Positions 52,380 to 62,348 of a stretch of 64,000 bases of DNA are shown one piece after another. The notes beneath the pieces were generated by a model that had not been told where the DNA came from, ran no database searches, and saw only the letters and a program-made list of their open reading frames with translations. This DNA comes from Bacteroidales bacterium M8 (GTDB lineage Bacteria > Bacteroidota > Bacteroidia > Bacteroidales > Muribaculaceae): contig LUJS01000050.1 of NCBI GenBank assembly GCA_001689495.1, positions 62,001-126,000 on the forward strand. Direction: 5' to 3'. The stretch's first letter is position 1; every line of letters begins with the position of its first letter. Both the position numbers and the translations under genes were made by a program.

Positions 52380-54211
52380 TAAAATGTTTCGCTGATTTCT
52401 TCAACCAGATCACCGGAGCAAGAGTCAGAAATCCATAAAGAGCCGTTTGTCGCTCCAATCTTCTGAACTTCAAGCTCATAAATTCGCATTTTCTTGCGAA
52501 CTGTCAGCTCGTCGAAAGTAGCGTGATAGCCACCAACGAATTCACTTTTGATAATGCCCCAACCATAACCGGCAAAACCGCTTGCAAATCTGGGGGACTG
52601 CACATTATTGTTGAAATAAGCGTTGCCTGTAAACGCCATTCCATCAGGGACACCCTCAATGAATATCCCTGTGTCTAAGAATAGAGCATTCTCTTCGAGG
52701 CGCGTTTGGCATTTATCGCTTAAAATCGAAAAATTTTTGCTTAGAATCGGCTTGCGAAATAGAAAATATTCGCCTTCAGTATCGAAGTTCAGACTGACAT
52801 CGACAGGCAATGACTGATTTCGCCACGGATAATTGCTTGCCTCGAAATATGCCTGAAAGTTGAGACGGTCTGTGATTTGAGAAGTACCATCAGAATAGTT
52901 GTGAGGCAACGCAAATGTCAGAGTATCAAACGACCCATCTGAAAAGATATGGGGTCCGTATTCAGAACCGAGGGCAATATTCTTGGGAAACATTACGCCA
53001 CAATCATCAGCAGAATGATAGTATGTGCGAATGACTATCGGACCGCTGTTTGCGCAACCAGCTTGAAACGAGTTTCGGAAGTCGCCATCGCCATTGCTGG
53101 ACACCATGACATAAGTGTTCTTGTCATTTTTGATGTCGGCTTGCAATGATATGAATTGTGTGGCTAATGGATTATCCGCAGTACCTCCACTGTCACCAAG
53201 ATTCAATACTTTTCCCGGAGCAGAGAATGAAACGATATTGTCAGCTCCACCACGCACTCTCACTATATATTCATCGTCAAATTTGATACCGTAGCCATCT
53301 ACGATATTCAAATCTGTACGCATAGTGATTTTGCTGGTCTTAGTGGCATCATCATAGCTGGAATAGAATATGGCATCGCCCTTTTCACCAAGGTCAAAGC
53401 CATTCAACGCTTTCAATCTACCAGTAAAGCTCGAAGCTCCGTCCACAATTAAATCACCATAGACATGAGCGTTCTTCATGGACCAGTCAGTGTCCTTGTT
53501 ATTACTGTTTCCTGAATGGTAGAACTCCTTTGTTCCCCAAAAGATACCGTTCTGGTTAATCAGCACATCGCCTAATTTGAATGTGCCATCAACCAGAATA
53601 TCTCCTGTGAATTTTATGTTCTGAGAGTCAAATTGAAGAGTATTGTCTTTATAAAAAATACATTGATGCTTTGAGAAGAAAATACCACTGTCGGACAAAT
53701 TTAGCTGACCGTCAATAGTGACATCTTTGTCAACTACCAAAAAGCCATAGACGTGTGCGACATTCTCTTGCGCTGCATTTATCGTTACATCAAATATTTT
53801 CTTATCATCAGCACCAGCTTCAAAACCTTTCAGAGTACCCAACAATCCGAGCATAGAATCGCCACTCTTCTGAACGAGTTTCGTTAAATCCACGCCAGTA
53901 GCTGCCGTGGTAGATGCTGTGTCAATTACTCGTGCAAAAAGATATGCCGCATTCTGCATCTGAATCTGAGAGATTTCAGCCATTTTTGCTGCAATGACCC
54001 CCTGATCTGGTTCAAACAATGGGATGATATTGCCTTCAGGGTCTTCCCATGTCTTACCAGTATCGACAGAATAAGGCGGCTGGTTGTAATCAGGCGGTGT
54101 GCCATCATTAGCCTCCTTCATGCCTTGAAGTAAAGTCTGATATATGGAATATCTCGTAGGCTCTTTTGCTTCAAGATCGGCAATGTCTGGATGTATTTTG
54201 ATTTCTGCCAT
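52379..54211 (-). CDS. Tail appendage or baseplate-fibre protein
   Basis: A 610-residue protein. The N-terminal helical part (residues 1-130) is probably the baseplate attachment segment. The central part is a row of short beta strands with repeated DGTFKLGDVLINQNGIFWGT and VDGASSFTGRLKALNGFDLG type turns, a beta-helix-like pattern. One-base overlaps on both sides link it to the spike and 850-residue genes. Its exact role cannot be read from the sequence. Confidence 0.6.
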   Translation of the reverse strand: MAEIKIHPDIADLEAKEPTRYSIYQTLLQGMKEANDGTPPDYNQPPYSVDTGKTWEDPEGNIIPLFEPDQGVIAAKMAEISQIQMQNAAYLFARVIDTASTTAATGVDLTKLVQKSGDSMLGLLGTLKGFEAGADDKKIFDVTINAAQENVAHVYGFLVVDKDVTIDGQLNLSDSGIFFSKHQCIFYKDNTLQFDSQNIKFTGDILVDGTFKLGDVLINQNGIFWGTKEFYHSGNSNNKDTDWSMKNAHVYGDLIVDGASSFTGRLKALNGFDLGEKGDAIFYSSYDDATKTSKITMRTDLNIVDGYGIKFDDEYIVRVRGGADNIVSFSAPGKVLNLGDSGGTADNPLATQFISLQADIKNDKNTYVMVSSNGDGDFRNSFQAGCANSGPIVIRTYYHSADDCGVMFPKNIALGSEYGPHIFSDGSFDTLTFALPHNYSDGTSQITDRLNFQAYFEASNYPWRNQSLPVDVSLNFDTEGEYFLFRKPILSKNFSILSDKCQTRLEENALFLDTGIFIEGVPDGMAFTGNAYFNNNVQSPRFASGFAGYGWGIIKSEFVGGYHATFDELTVRKKMRIYELEVQKIGATNGSLWISDSCSGDLVEEISETF

Positions 54212-55164
54212 TATTTTTGAATTTGTACTTTCTGTGTCAAGAATCCACTATGACTGGATGCAAATGATTGAATCTTGGCTTTCAATGCAATGAAACTTCC
54301 CAAGACATTTGCTGGTGGCTGCGGTCCCATCATCGTAGGTGTCATCATCTGTCCAAGATACCCAACCAAATCAGACAGAATAGAAGCCAACTGCTGACCG
54401 AGCACTGCATCATCGACACCACTTTTGCTACCAACATACACCGTTCCGTCTTCAACCACAACTGAGGATTTCCCCATTTCGACTTTTGCCTGAGAGTCAT
54501 CCAGCGTCACATTTGCTTTATCGTGCTCCAGAATAATCTCTTGCTGAGTCATTGTCTGAGAGCTCTTATCATCTCCTATGGTCTGCTTCAAGCCATCAGC
54601 GTCCATGACCTGAGTGACGGTATTCTTTCCGTCTTTATCGGCTACGACAGTAGTCGTAATGCTGTCTTTTGTGAAAACAACATTTGTAGCAATGCCGGTT
54701 AATTCCAGCTCGTCAATATCATCGCCATCTTCATCATTGTCAAATTCTTCTCGCTCACGCACACCGATTGAAATTTTATCGTGCGAATCAAGCTGAATCA
54801 AATCAACATGCGAAAACATTACCACATACTCTTTGCGAGATTCAGGATCAAGAGCAATAGTAACTTCAGAATACAATTTGGGAATTATCAAATAGCCCTC
54901 CTTGTTGTTCTGAAGAGCGCTCAAATACACACCTTCGTGATAGCCAAACTGAACGTCATTCTCCTCTTGAACAAAAGCGCGAGTGTTGTACTCTTGAACA
55001 TCAACTGTACCGAACAGCTCATCGCTTTCGTCATCATGTATTTTAGCGACATATCCGGTGATTCTGGCTGAATCATGCCAGACACCGGATGAAGGATCAA
55101 CGTGCCCTTGTAGAGCTATACGTTGTATCGCCTTTTTAATCAAGTCATTATTGCGATTGCTCAT
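54211..55164 (-). CDS. Baseplate spike protein, gpV/gp5-like
   Basis: A 317-residue protein. It has an N-terminal OB-like segment (RITGYVAKIHDDESDELFGT, then VDVQEYNTRAFVQ), a central set of strands (IIPKLYSEVTIALDPESRKE), and a C-terminal beta-helix-like run (TTVVADKDGKNTVTQVMDAD, VTLDDSQAKVEMGKSSVVVE). This is the build of the cell-puncturing spike of contractile tails. It overlaps the hub-like gene by 17 bases. No lysozyme domain is present. Confidence 0.7.
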   Translation of the reverse strand: MSNRNNDLIKKAIQRIALQGHVDPSSGVWHDSARITGYVAKIHDDESDELFGTVDVQEYNTRAFVQEENDVQFGYHEGVYLSALQNNKEGYLIIPKLYSEVTIALDPESRKEYVVMFSHVDLIQLDSHDKISIGVREREEFDNDEDGDDIDELELTGIATNVVFTKDSITTTVVADKDGKNTVTQVMDADGLKQTIGDDKSSQTMTQQEIILEHDKANVTLDDSQAKVEMGKSSVVVEDGTVYVGSKSGVDDAVLGQQLASILSDLVGYLGQMMTPTMMGPQPPANVLGSFIALKAKIQSFASSHSGFLTQKVQIQK

Positions 55165-56638
55165 TCGTTCTGCTTATACAATACGGTAATTTGATAGTCT
55201 GGCGAAAACCACGGACTCCGAATTCAGTCTTCACCTCATCTACAAAATAATAGCCATTTTTACCGCTGTGGATGTCATCAATGAGCTGAACTTTTATGCC
55301 AGCAGTCAGATATAGGTCTCCGAACAGCGTCAAAGTACCATCAATACCGTTGGGATTATAAGATTCGAGATACTTAATAGCTTCATCGACCAATTCATCA
55401 TGTGGACAGTCTATCTTTCGAGACATGTATGGGATGACTGTGTACTTATTCAGATTGACTTTATCCTTGCTGTCAGTCTGAACTTTCTTACCCAATTTCA
55501 AGCCCTTCTTCGAGATTTTGATTTCATTCAAAGTACGGTATTGCTTCGAGTTTGGGTCACTGGGGTCGTACTGAGGATTCCGGATTACAGTAATTTTGTA
55601 GAATTTATCTCGCCCTTCCTTCTGCTCCAAGCATTGCGCTTCAACAGCTACGAATCGTTGGTCAGTGCTCATAAGGGTCAAGCCATTGGTTGCAACATTC
55701 CAATCGAAATGAATTTCGGGAACAGTCGAATTAGTTTCGCCTAACTTTAGAATCGAATCTCCTTCGGCATTTGAAAAGTACGAGCGTCCTACTGCTATGT
55801 AAGGCGTATCTCCGTCAAAGCGAATGAATGAATATACTTTACGCTTCGCCCAGATGTCGAATAAATCAGCCAAAACCAAATCATCAGTCAGGTCAATCTT
55901 GCCCAGACTGATATTGGAAGATTTGGTTTTAGGGTACAACTTCAAGCCAGTATCTTTCAGCAAGTCCAAACAACCACTGCCTTCATCCAAAAAGGTATTC
56001 ACGGTGTCGGTAGATTTGCCTTTACGTTTAGGACAAGTCACCATTTTGAGAACACTGGCAAGATTCTCACATTCCAATTCAATGGGCGTATCGAGGCTCA
56101 CCTTCGTTATATAGCCATTGAACATGACTTTCAACTCCTTGCGATATTTCTGCAACAACGAAGAGTCTGTGTAGATAGACTTTCCGTCAGCATTATAGCT
56201 TGTCAACGCCACTATTTCAGGGTCTTTTGTATATCCCAAAGAGATACGGATTCTGTCGCCCTTCTTGAAGTCTTCGATTTCTGCCAGTTTTGCTCCCTCT
56301 ACTGAAACCCAATTCCCATTCTCATCTTTAATCTGTGGGGTGGTGTTTTTGGATTCTGTTATCACACCATCAGCTCCTAATGTTGCTGTGGTGTTTTTAT
56401 CATATATCCAACCATTAGTGGGGGTCAGTGTCCTGTGCAAGATAGTTCCTCTGGGGAACTTAACCGAAGCACCACAAATCAGCTTGCGATATGTCTCTTC
56501 TATTTCGATTTGTTCAACTTCGGCAAATAGCTTAGGTGACTCAGGCTCTTTCAAAGGGTCATCGCCCTCGTTAAAAGCCCAAATCTCAATCAAGCATATC
56601 AATATACGATAATCAGTTCTGTCAGATACTTCTACCAT
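55148..56638 (-). CDS. Baseplate hub protein, gpD-like
   Basis: A 496-residue protein in the position of the P2 gpD or T4 gp27 hub. The N-terminal barrel (residues 35-200) includes EQIEIEETYRKLICGASVKF and GDRIRISLGYTKDPEIV, then a linker KVSLDTPIELECENLASVLK and a C-terminal barrel ending GVRGFRQTIKLPYCI. It overlaps the spike gene start. The call is based on gene order and beta layout; motif identity is modest. Confidence 0.6.
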   Translation of the reverse strand: MVEVSDRTDYRILICLIEIWAFNEGDDPLKEPESPKLFAEVEQIEIEETYRKLICGASVKFPRGTILHRTLTPTNGWIYDKNTTATLGADGVITESKNTTPQIKDENGNWVSVEGAKLAEIEDFKKGDRIRISLGYTKDPEIVALTSYNADGKSIYTDSSLLQKYRKELKVMFNGYITKVSLDTPIELECENLASVLKMVTCPKRKGKSTDTVNTFLDEGSGCLDLLKDTGLKLYPKTKSSNISLGKIDLTDDLVLADLFDIWAKRKVYSFIRFDGDTPYIAVGRSYFSNAEGDSILKLGETNSTVPEIHFDWNVATNGLTLMSTDQRFVAVEAQCLEQKEGRDKFYKITVIRNPQYDPSDPNSKQYRTLNEIKISKKGLKLGKKVQTDSKDKVNLNKYTVIPYMSRKIDCPHDELVDEAIKYLESYNPNGIDGTLTLFGDLYLTAGIKVQLIDDIHSGKNGYYFVDEVKTEFGVRGFRQTIKLPYCISRTNEQSQ

Positions 56639-56641
56639 AAT

Positions 56642-57754
56642 TTATACGTTAGTAACCATACCTTCGATGTCCAGACCTTTGCTGACTGCTGAATTAGCTG
56701 CTCCAGTAATTGCACCAGCGGCAATTTCTGCAAGTTTGTTGTTGAGAACCAAACGATACCACGCATTCATCGGGCTCAACTGAATCTCTTGATTGATTGC
56801 GCCAATCGTATCGTTCTTTATCTGAATCTCATCAGCTTCGATTGCAACACATGTGAATGAGTATGGCTGAATGTTCTTGAATTCCTGATTGCCAAGCGTG
56901 AAGTCTTTGATGATAATTTGTTTCACCTTAAATTGGTCAAAGATGAAATGATGAACTGACACAATGCCTTTGTATTGTGCAATTTTTATCAATCTCTGTA
57001 CGGCAGCTTCAGGATATACGCCCGGTGTATGCGACACTACACTACCATTCACAGTGAACGTCAAATCACCTCCGGCAATCAATTCCTTTCGGGTGAAATC
57101 TCGTCCTTGAACTGGAGTCAATACCAGATTCTTGTTTGTTGACAATGATACCTGAGCGGATAAATCTATGTGAATCACCTCTTTGGTATCTACAGTTACA
57201 TCGATGGGAGTCTCATACGTTATCTCATGCTGAATGGTATGAGATTTTTCTATCATCTTCTGGAGCAAATTCTGCTCTTGAAGTTTATAACTCTCTGTCT
57301 TTACAGCTTTAGGAAACGTATATGTGACATTTGTGTCTCCCACAAAAGACATGATGAGTGCTTCTGGAACCTTGCGCCCCAAATAGTCACGAGCAACTAC
57401 TGTCTTGTTAGTATCGGATGTGGTGACACTACCGTAATCATTCGTAACTATTTCGCCACTCTTGATTAGGGTTGCGTAATCATTATCCTTTGTTTGTTCC
57501 AGAACAGTTTTTCGCAGATTTCTCTCTAACGAGCGTTGAAGTCTTGGAAACAATTTGTTTATTTCCGCTTCAACCATCTGCATAGCAATTTGTTGAGCTA
57601 CACGAGCCGTCACAATCTTGCTGGCAGGTTTACTTTTGAATTTCAGGTCTCCGATGGGTCCATTGCCATTGAGCCAACGATAGCCAACTCCACCCAACAT
57701 AGATTGGGCGGAGCGGCCAGCGGAGAATATTAAGTCAGACCAAATGTTACTCAT
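56642..57754 (-). CDS. Tail/baseplate structural protein (DUF6046-like)
   Basis: A 370-residue protein placed between tape measure and hub. The middle part (NLVLTPVQGRDFTRKELIAG, then GDLTFTVNGSVV) and the end (AIEADEIQIKNDTIGAINQE) form the pattern of the DUF6046-type proteins seen in Bacteroidetes phages and related injection systems. ATG 57754 is used because the longer frame begins with TTG. Likely a distal tail or tube-initiating baseplate component. Confidence 0.6.
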   Translation of the reverse strand: MSNIWSDLIFSAGRSAQSMLGGVGYRWLNGNGPIGDLKFKSKPASKIVTARVAQQIAMQMVEAEINKLFPRLQRSLERNLRKTVLEQTKDNDYATLIKSGEIVTNDYGSVTTSDTNKTVVARDYLGRKVPEALIMSFVGDTNVTYTFPKAVKTESYKLQEQNLLQKMIEKSHTIQHEITYETPIDVTVDTKEVIHIDLSAQVSLSTNKNLVLTPVQGRDFTRKELIAGGDLTFTVNGSVVSHTPGVYPEAAVQRLIKIAQYKGIVSVHHFIFDQFKVKQIIIKDFTLGNQEFKNIQPYSFTCVAIEADEIQIKNDTIGAINQEIQLSPMNAWYRLVLNNKLAEIAAGAITGAANSAVSKGLDIEGMVTNV

Positions 57755-57756
57755 TG

Positions 57757-60700
57757 TTATCCGTGCCAAGTCTCATCGAAATCATGTACCACATCGACAA
57801 GAGCTTGGGTTAATTGTCCTTTCAGATCATGTATCACTGCTTTGTTGTCCGGATTCGATAGGTCAACCGATTCAACATTCATCAGATTTTCAATTTTTAC
57901 AATCACTTGCTTAGGTGCTGCTGAATTGTCGCGATAACTTGATCTATAATCAGAATTATAATCACGCTTCGGCGGCGTATATGTAGGAACTGTAGGCGTA
58001 GTTGTAGTGGTAGTAGTGCTGGTACCATTCATATTATTTTCACGCCTAAACACAGCGTCATCAATCGGCAATCTGGGAGTCGCTGTCACATTACCGTTAG
58101 CATCACAAGTGTACCACTTGCCATTTTGATACTTATAGTATTGTCCATCAGAACTTTGATGAATTTGACCTTCCATAGAGCGTCCTGTACCCTGTATGCC
58201 ACCAATTCTTCCCAAATCCCAAACGGAATGGTTCAAGAAGCTATTGAAATACGGTTGAATAGCCGGGCTCAAACGCTGAACTGTGTCAATGATTTGCTGG
58301 TGGAACGTCATAAAGTGACGTTGTGCCTCTTCTGCTGTCAGTTGTCGTTGACGAGTCTTGGTTTGACCATCAGCATCAACATAGCTTTCAGTATAGGTAA
58401 GAGCATTCCATTTTCCATCATAATAGCCTAACTTTTTGAGCCATTCATCGCTACCAAAAACTCCGTATCGAGACTTATCAAAAATGTCGATGCCACTCTC
58501 GTTCAGGAACTTCTGCAAAGTTTCATCAGCTACTTCCGTTTGATTCTCGTAAGCTCTAATGATTTCAGCAAAAGTGACAAGTAGCTTAGCGAATGGAGTG
58601 TTAGGGTTATCAATCTGGAACTGTTCTTTTACAGCCTGTTGCAAGCCATAAACATAATGGTAGCTATTGTGCAATTCAGCCTCTGTTTTATTGCCAATGT
58701 CGCTTACATTCCATTGATCAGAGCCAGCAATCCAACTTCGAGAATTCATCTGAGACCAAACATCAGCAATTATGGCATTGTAATCGCTAATAGAAGCAGT
58801 TCGTAGAATGCGCTGACGATTAGCGTCAATAATCTGTTGTGCTTCCGTGCCCAGACTGGTATCATGCCCCATAGCTGTCAGCTGTTTAGCGGCTGCTAAT
58901 ATTGACATGTGATTCTTTATTGCTGGATTAAAATTATAGCCATTGTATGCGTACATATCATACACATTGCCATTAGCGTCGTATTGCTGCTGTAAAGTCG
59001 GCATCAAATATGGCACCAGCTGACCATTCTGAAATATAGCTTGAGTGGCAGAGAACCAATCTTCTTTATCTGACCATGCACCGAAAGGTTTAGCTAAATT
59101 TTCATAAATATCTTTATGAGAATCCTTAAACTTAGTTTCACTTTCCAGCTTTTGTTTAGCTTCATCAATCAACCCCAGCTGTTCACGCACAAGTTTGATG
59201 TGTTCACCAATAGCTTGGTTCGTATCAAGCTGACGATTGTAGATGATAGAGTAGTATTTATCCGCTTCTGTGGCATGTTCTGAATAGCTGATACCATTCA
59301 GAGTAGCAATACTGGAAAGATATTTGTTATGAGCTTCAATCGCATTATCAATCTCCTTGCCATGTTGCCACATTTTATAGCCAAGATAGCCGATAGCAGC
59401 TACTGCACCAGCAATCGCTACAGGCCAACATGCCAGCATAGGAACCAATGCGCCCAACTTGCCAATTAAAGCAGTCGCGCCAATACCACCGGCAATACCG
59501 CCTACAATGCTTCCAACATTAGAAGCCGTACTGCCTTCCTCTCCAATCTTGCTTCCCAGCCATGAGCCAGCCATAGCACCACCAATACCAGCGCCAAAGC
59601 TGCCCACCATGCCAATACCTTTTCCGAATGCCGGTCCCCAAGATTTACCATACATTTGCTGCCATCTTGCGGCAACAGCTGGAGAAATTTGACGACCAGT
59701 TACACCAGAAAGATATTGAGCTTGCATGTAACCACCAGCGGTGTTTCCAGCCCATCCTACAGCGTTCTGCATGTTCATCCACATGCCACGCCAGAATCCA
59801 CCGGCAGTGCGGTTTGTCGCAGTCATTGTACGACCGAGCAAACCAATCTTGCCGATGAGCATAGAAATCCAACCAACTGCCTTAGTGACAACGCCAAGAC
59901 CAATAATCGCAGCTTTGAAAACACGAATACCAGTCAAGACAGGCCACATATAAATCTGGAACTGGAGCCACAATTTGATGAATGGTTTGAATACTTTAGC
60001 AAGCTGGAATATCCAAACTGTCGCATCCTTCATCATCTTAGCAAATTCAAGGAAATCTTTAGCGATTGTCTTGAATGTTTGAACAGCTTCAGGAGTCTGC
60101 AACCAAGATGTAATTGATTTCAGCATATCACGAATGGGAGCCTGTACACCTTCAAAGGCTTGAATGCCGTCCTCAATAAATGCCGAAGTCAACTGCGCCC
60201 ATAGACCTTGTATAGTATTCTTCTTTTCATCAGCCAAACGCTGCGTCAAGCCTTCAGACAAGAAGTTTTGTTCGATAATTTCATTCCATTTGTCCACATG
60301 ATTAGTGAGCACACCAGCACCCATCGCAGCAGTCTTATGGAAAAGCGAACCAAGCTGAGTGATGTTCAGGTTCTTGTCATGCAAATCACGGAAAATGGAA
60401 TACAAATCTCGCACATTGCCATTTTTATCCAAACGATCTACGCCCAACTGTTCCCACATCTTAGCCTGTTGCTTAGTAGGCTTGGCAATGTTAAGGGCAA
60501 TAGTACGCATGGTGGTACCAGCCTGAGAGCCTTTGATGCCAGCGTCACCCAGAATACCGAGCGCTGCTGTGGCTTCTTCAAACGATGTACCATTCATTGA
60601 CAAAAGACTGGCAGCATATTTGTATGCTTCAGCCATTTCCATCAATGTAGTGTTTGATTTGGTGAACGTCATAGTCATTACGTCCGCAGCGTTTTTCACA

Positions 60701-61560
60701 CGAGACGGAGCAATACCATAACCGGTCATAATATTGGTTACAACGTCAGCGGTTTCACCCAATTCAGTGTCACCTACCAACGCAATATCGGCAATAGGAG
60801 AAATTGACTGACTGATGCCTTCGAGATTAAAGCCAGCCATAGCAAGGAACTTAGCAGCGTCCGCAACTTCAGGAGCAGTAAACTTAGTCTGCACACCTAC
60901 ATCACGAACAATGCGCTCCATGCCTTTGAAGCGAGAGTCAAAGCCACCTCGTTTATCGTGCGTAGCCAAAATGTTACGCACTGTTTGCATTGAGTTATCG
61001 TATGCTACTGCATCTTGTACAACATTGCTCACCAATGTGCCAAGACCAGCAATACCATACGCAATACCCATACCTTTGAGCAAGTTGATAGCACCAATGC
61101 CACCAACATCCAAAGGAGTAGGACCCAAAGCCTTATAACCTATATTCTTAGATAGATTACGAACAATAGCATTACGAGCAGATGCAGCAGTTACTGCGGC
61201 AGTTGTAGCACGAGAACTACTGCCACCGCCAGTGGAAGTCGCGCCTCTACCACGAGGAGTTGAAGCTGTGAAAGTAATCGCACCAGCTTTTCGTGCTTCA
61301 CGTTGATACTGACGTAATTTACCAATTAATCTGTCAAGTTTTCGCTCTGCATCAGCAGTCTTGATTTGAATAGTCGGAGCCTTCTGAGCGAGGCTATTCA
61401 AGCGATTCTTCAGATTGTTGATAGAGTTATTTAGCTTTTGAAATGGCTGTGTCGCTTGTGTCAGTTTTTTCGTAGCCGTGGTGAATTGATTGATAGCAGT
61501 TCTGGCTGCTTCAACTCCCACAACATTAATGTTATATGAAACTGTATAAGTCTGCGACAT
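57757..61560 (-). CDS. Phage tail tape measure protein
   Basis: A 1,267-residue tape measure that sets tail length and enters the membrane during ejection. Residues 1-100 form a coiled coil (TATKKLTQATQPFQKLNNSI). A TP901-type core covers about 175-400 (AYDNSMQTVRNILATHD, TKFTAPEVADAAKFLAMAGF, FEEATAALGILGDAGIKGS). Several hydrophobic helices lie between about 520 and 720 (YGKSWGPAFGKGIGMVGSFG in the glycine-rich part). It follows the frameshifting chaperone as usual. At roughly 150 nm per 1,000 residues the tail would be about 190 nm. Confidence 0.93.
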   Translation of the reverse strand: MSQTYTVSYNINVVGVEAARTAINQFTTATKKLTQATQPFQKLNNSINNLKNRLNSLAQKAPTIQIKTADAERKLDRLIGKLRQYQREARKAGAITFTASTPRGRGATSTGGGSSSRATTAAVTAASARNAIVRNLSKNIGYKALGPTPLDVGGIGAINLLKGMGIAYGIAGLGTLVSNVVQDAVAYDNSMQTVRNILATHDKRGGFDSRFKGMERIVRDVGVQTKFTAPEVADAAKFLAMAGFNLEGISQSISPIADIALVGDTELGETADVVTNIMTGYGIAPSRVKNAADVMTMTFTKSNTTLMEMAEAYKYAASLLSMNGTSFEEATAALGILGDAGIKGSQAGTTMRTIALNIAKPTKQQAKMWEQLGVDRLDKNGNVRDLYSIFRDLHDKNLNITQLGSLFHKTAAMGAGVLTNHVDKWNEIIEQNFLSEGLTQRLADEKKNTIQGLWAQLTSAFIEDGIQAFEGVQAPIRDMLKSITSWLQTPEAVQTFKTIAKDFLEFAKMMKDATVWIFQLAKVFKPFIKLWLQFQIYMWPVLTGIRVFKAAIIGLGVVTKAVGWISMLIGKIGLLGRTMTATNRTAGGFWRGMWMNMQNAVGWAGNTAGGYMQAQYLSGVTGRQISPAVAARWQQMYGKSWGPAFGKGIGMVGSFGAGIGGAMAGSWLGSKIGEEGSTASNVGSIVGGIAGGIGATALIGKLGALVPMLACWPVAIAGAVAAIGYLGYKMWQHGKEIDNAIEAHNKYLSSIATLNGISYSEHATEADKYYSIIYNRQLDTNQAIGEHIKLVREQLGLIDEAKQKLESETKFKDSHKDIYENLAKPFGAWSDKEDWFSATQAIFQNGQLVPYLMPTLQQQYDANGNVYDMYAYNGYNFNPAIKNHMSILAAAKQLTAMGHDTSLGTEAQQIIDANRQRILRTASISDYNAIIADVWSQMNSRSWIAGSDQWNVSDIGNKTEAELHNSYHYVYGLQQAVKEQFQIDNPNTPFAKLLVTFAEIIRAYENQTEVADETLQKFLNESGIDIFDKSRYGVFGSDEWLKKLGYYDGKWNALTYTESYVDADGQTKTRQRQLTAEEAQRHFMTFHQQIIDTVQRLSPAIQPYFNSFLNHSVWDLGRIGGIQGTGRSMEGQIHQSSDGQYYKYQNGKWYTCDANGNVTATPRLPIDDAVFRRENNMNGTSTTTTTTTPTVPTYTPPKRDYNSDYRSSYRDNSAAPKQVIVKIENLMNVESVDLSNPDNKAVIHDLKGQLTQALVDVVHDFDETWHG

Positions 61561-61613
61561 TGCAAAAATGTTTTTCTAAAGAATAGCTGTATGACAGATA
61601 GTATGGTTACGAC

Positions 61614-61649
61614 AAACCCCTTGCCTCGCACTTTCAAGACAAGGGGTTT
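61614..61649 (-). terminator. Hairpin between the chaperone extension and the tape measure gene
   Basis: Perfect ten-base arms AAACCCCTTG (61614-61623) and CAAGGGGTTT (61640-61649). No clear T run follows on the minus strand. It lies just after the stop of the frameshift extension, so it may adjust expression of the tape measure relative to the chaperone. Confidence 0.5.
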
Positions 61650-61651
61650 GT

Positions 61652-61842
61652 TTAGAGCATACCAAGCGTTCTCGCTTGATTGACTTTTAACTGATGGGCA
61701 TCCAGCCATTCTGCTTCATTTGCAAGGCTGGCAAACTCTTCATCGGATAATGTGTCAATGTTTACGCCCGGAAAGTAATGCCTGACAAGGAGCATTTTGA
61801 TACGAAAATACTCCGTATCTTTTACTTCCGAGCTTTGGATAA
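61652..61842 (-). CDS. -1 frameshift extension of the tail assembly chaperone
   Basis: This frame is not headed by its own usable start but continues from the chaperone by -1 slippage at 61840-61846. After the slip the sequence reads IQSSEVKDTEYFRIKML, then VRHYFPGVNIDTLSDEEFAS and LANEAEWLDAHQLKVNQ, ending in ARTLGML. This is analogous to the T part of lambda gpGT, which recruits the tape measure. The internal ATG at about residue 17 could give a short separate product, but the frameshift explains it better. Confidence 0.8.
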
Positions 61843-62217
61843 ATTTACAAGACGTCCGTGACGCATCTCGATGATCTTGCTCAACTGACCCATTGTACCG
61901 AAGAGGAACAAGTTGTCATCGTTGACAAGCGAGTCATCGCCGCCGAGGAAGCAGTCTTTAGCGAGTGTGTGAAGGGCGATGGTCTGGTTATTGGCTGAAG
62001 CAGCGGTGAACTTGCTGAATGTCTTCAGGTCGGGCTGACGGAAATAGCCAATGTAGATTTCCTTGTCATCGTAGTCGGGATTACCAGCCACCATGATGGG
62101 GAAGATGGCACGAACTGCTGGGTTAGCCGCCTTCAACTCGGCAACCTTCTTCTCAATTTCTTTTTCAAGTTGGGGGGTGAGCTCAAGTGCGGGCTCAACG
62201 ATTTCCATTTCGTCCAT
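61822..62217 (-). CDS. Tail assembly chaperone (gpG-like)
   Basis: A 131-residue protein between tail tube and tape measure, the fixed place of the tail assembly chaperone. The N-terminus is acidic and helical (VEPALELTPQLEKEIEKKVA). The core includes DYDDKEIYIGYFRQPDLKTF and LFGTMGQLSKIIEMRHG. The frame carries the slippery heptamer near its end, so two products are made: 131 residues, and about 185 residues after -1 shifting. It is chaperone for the tape measure during tail assembly. Confidence 0.85.
   Translation of the reverse strand: MDEMEIVEPALELTPQLEKEIEKKVAELKAANPAVRAIFPIMVAGNPDYDDKEIYIGYFRQPDLKTFSKFTAASANNQTIALHTLAKDCFLGGDDSLVNDDNLFLFGTMGQLSKIIEMRHGRLVNLSKARK
61840..61846 (-). promoter_or_regulatory. 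-1 programmed frameshift heptamer A AAU UUA
   Basis: The minus strand reads A AAT TTA, in phase with the chaperone codons GTA AAT TTA (near residues 123-126). This is a canonical X XXY YYZ slippery site, five codons before the zero-frame stop at 61822-61824. The downstream -1 frame is open for about 60 codons. Confidence 0.85.
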
Positions 62218-62278
62218 AACTGTACTTTTTGTTTATGTTGTTTTATTAAAAATAGCGGAGCTTATAATAGGGGGTTTG

Positions 62279-62314
62279 AAAAAGGGGAAGAGATTTTTCA
62301 TTTCTCTTCCCCTT
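62279..62314 (-). terminator. Intrinsic terminator between tail tube and chaperone
   Basis: Perfect 12-base arms 62282-62293 and 62303-62314 with a nine-base loop, followed on the minus strand by a run of five T (complement of 62279-62283). It probably allows high tube expression with partial readthrough to the chaperone and tape measure. Confidence 0.85.
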
Positions 62315-62348
62315 CAACATCAACATGTTCTAACAATTATGGAGTCGG

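Noticed and set aside
61461..61709. 82-codon frame between tape measure and chaperone
   Set aside because: It overlaps the tape measure start in another frame and contradicts the -1 frameshift extension, which reads as a sensible protein.
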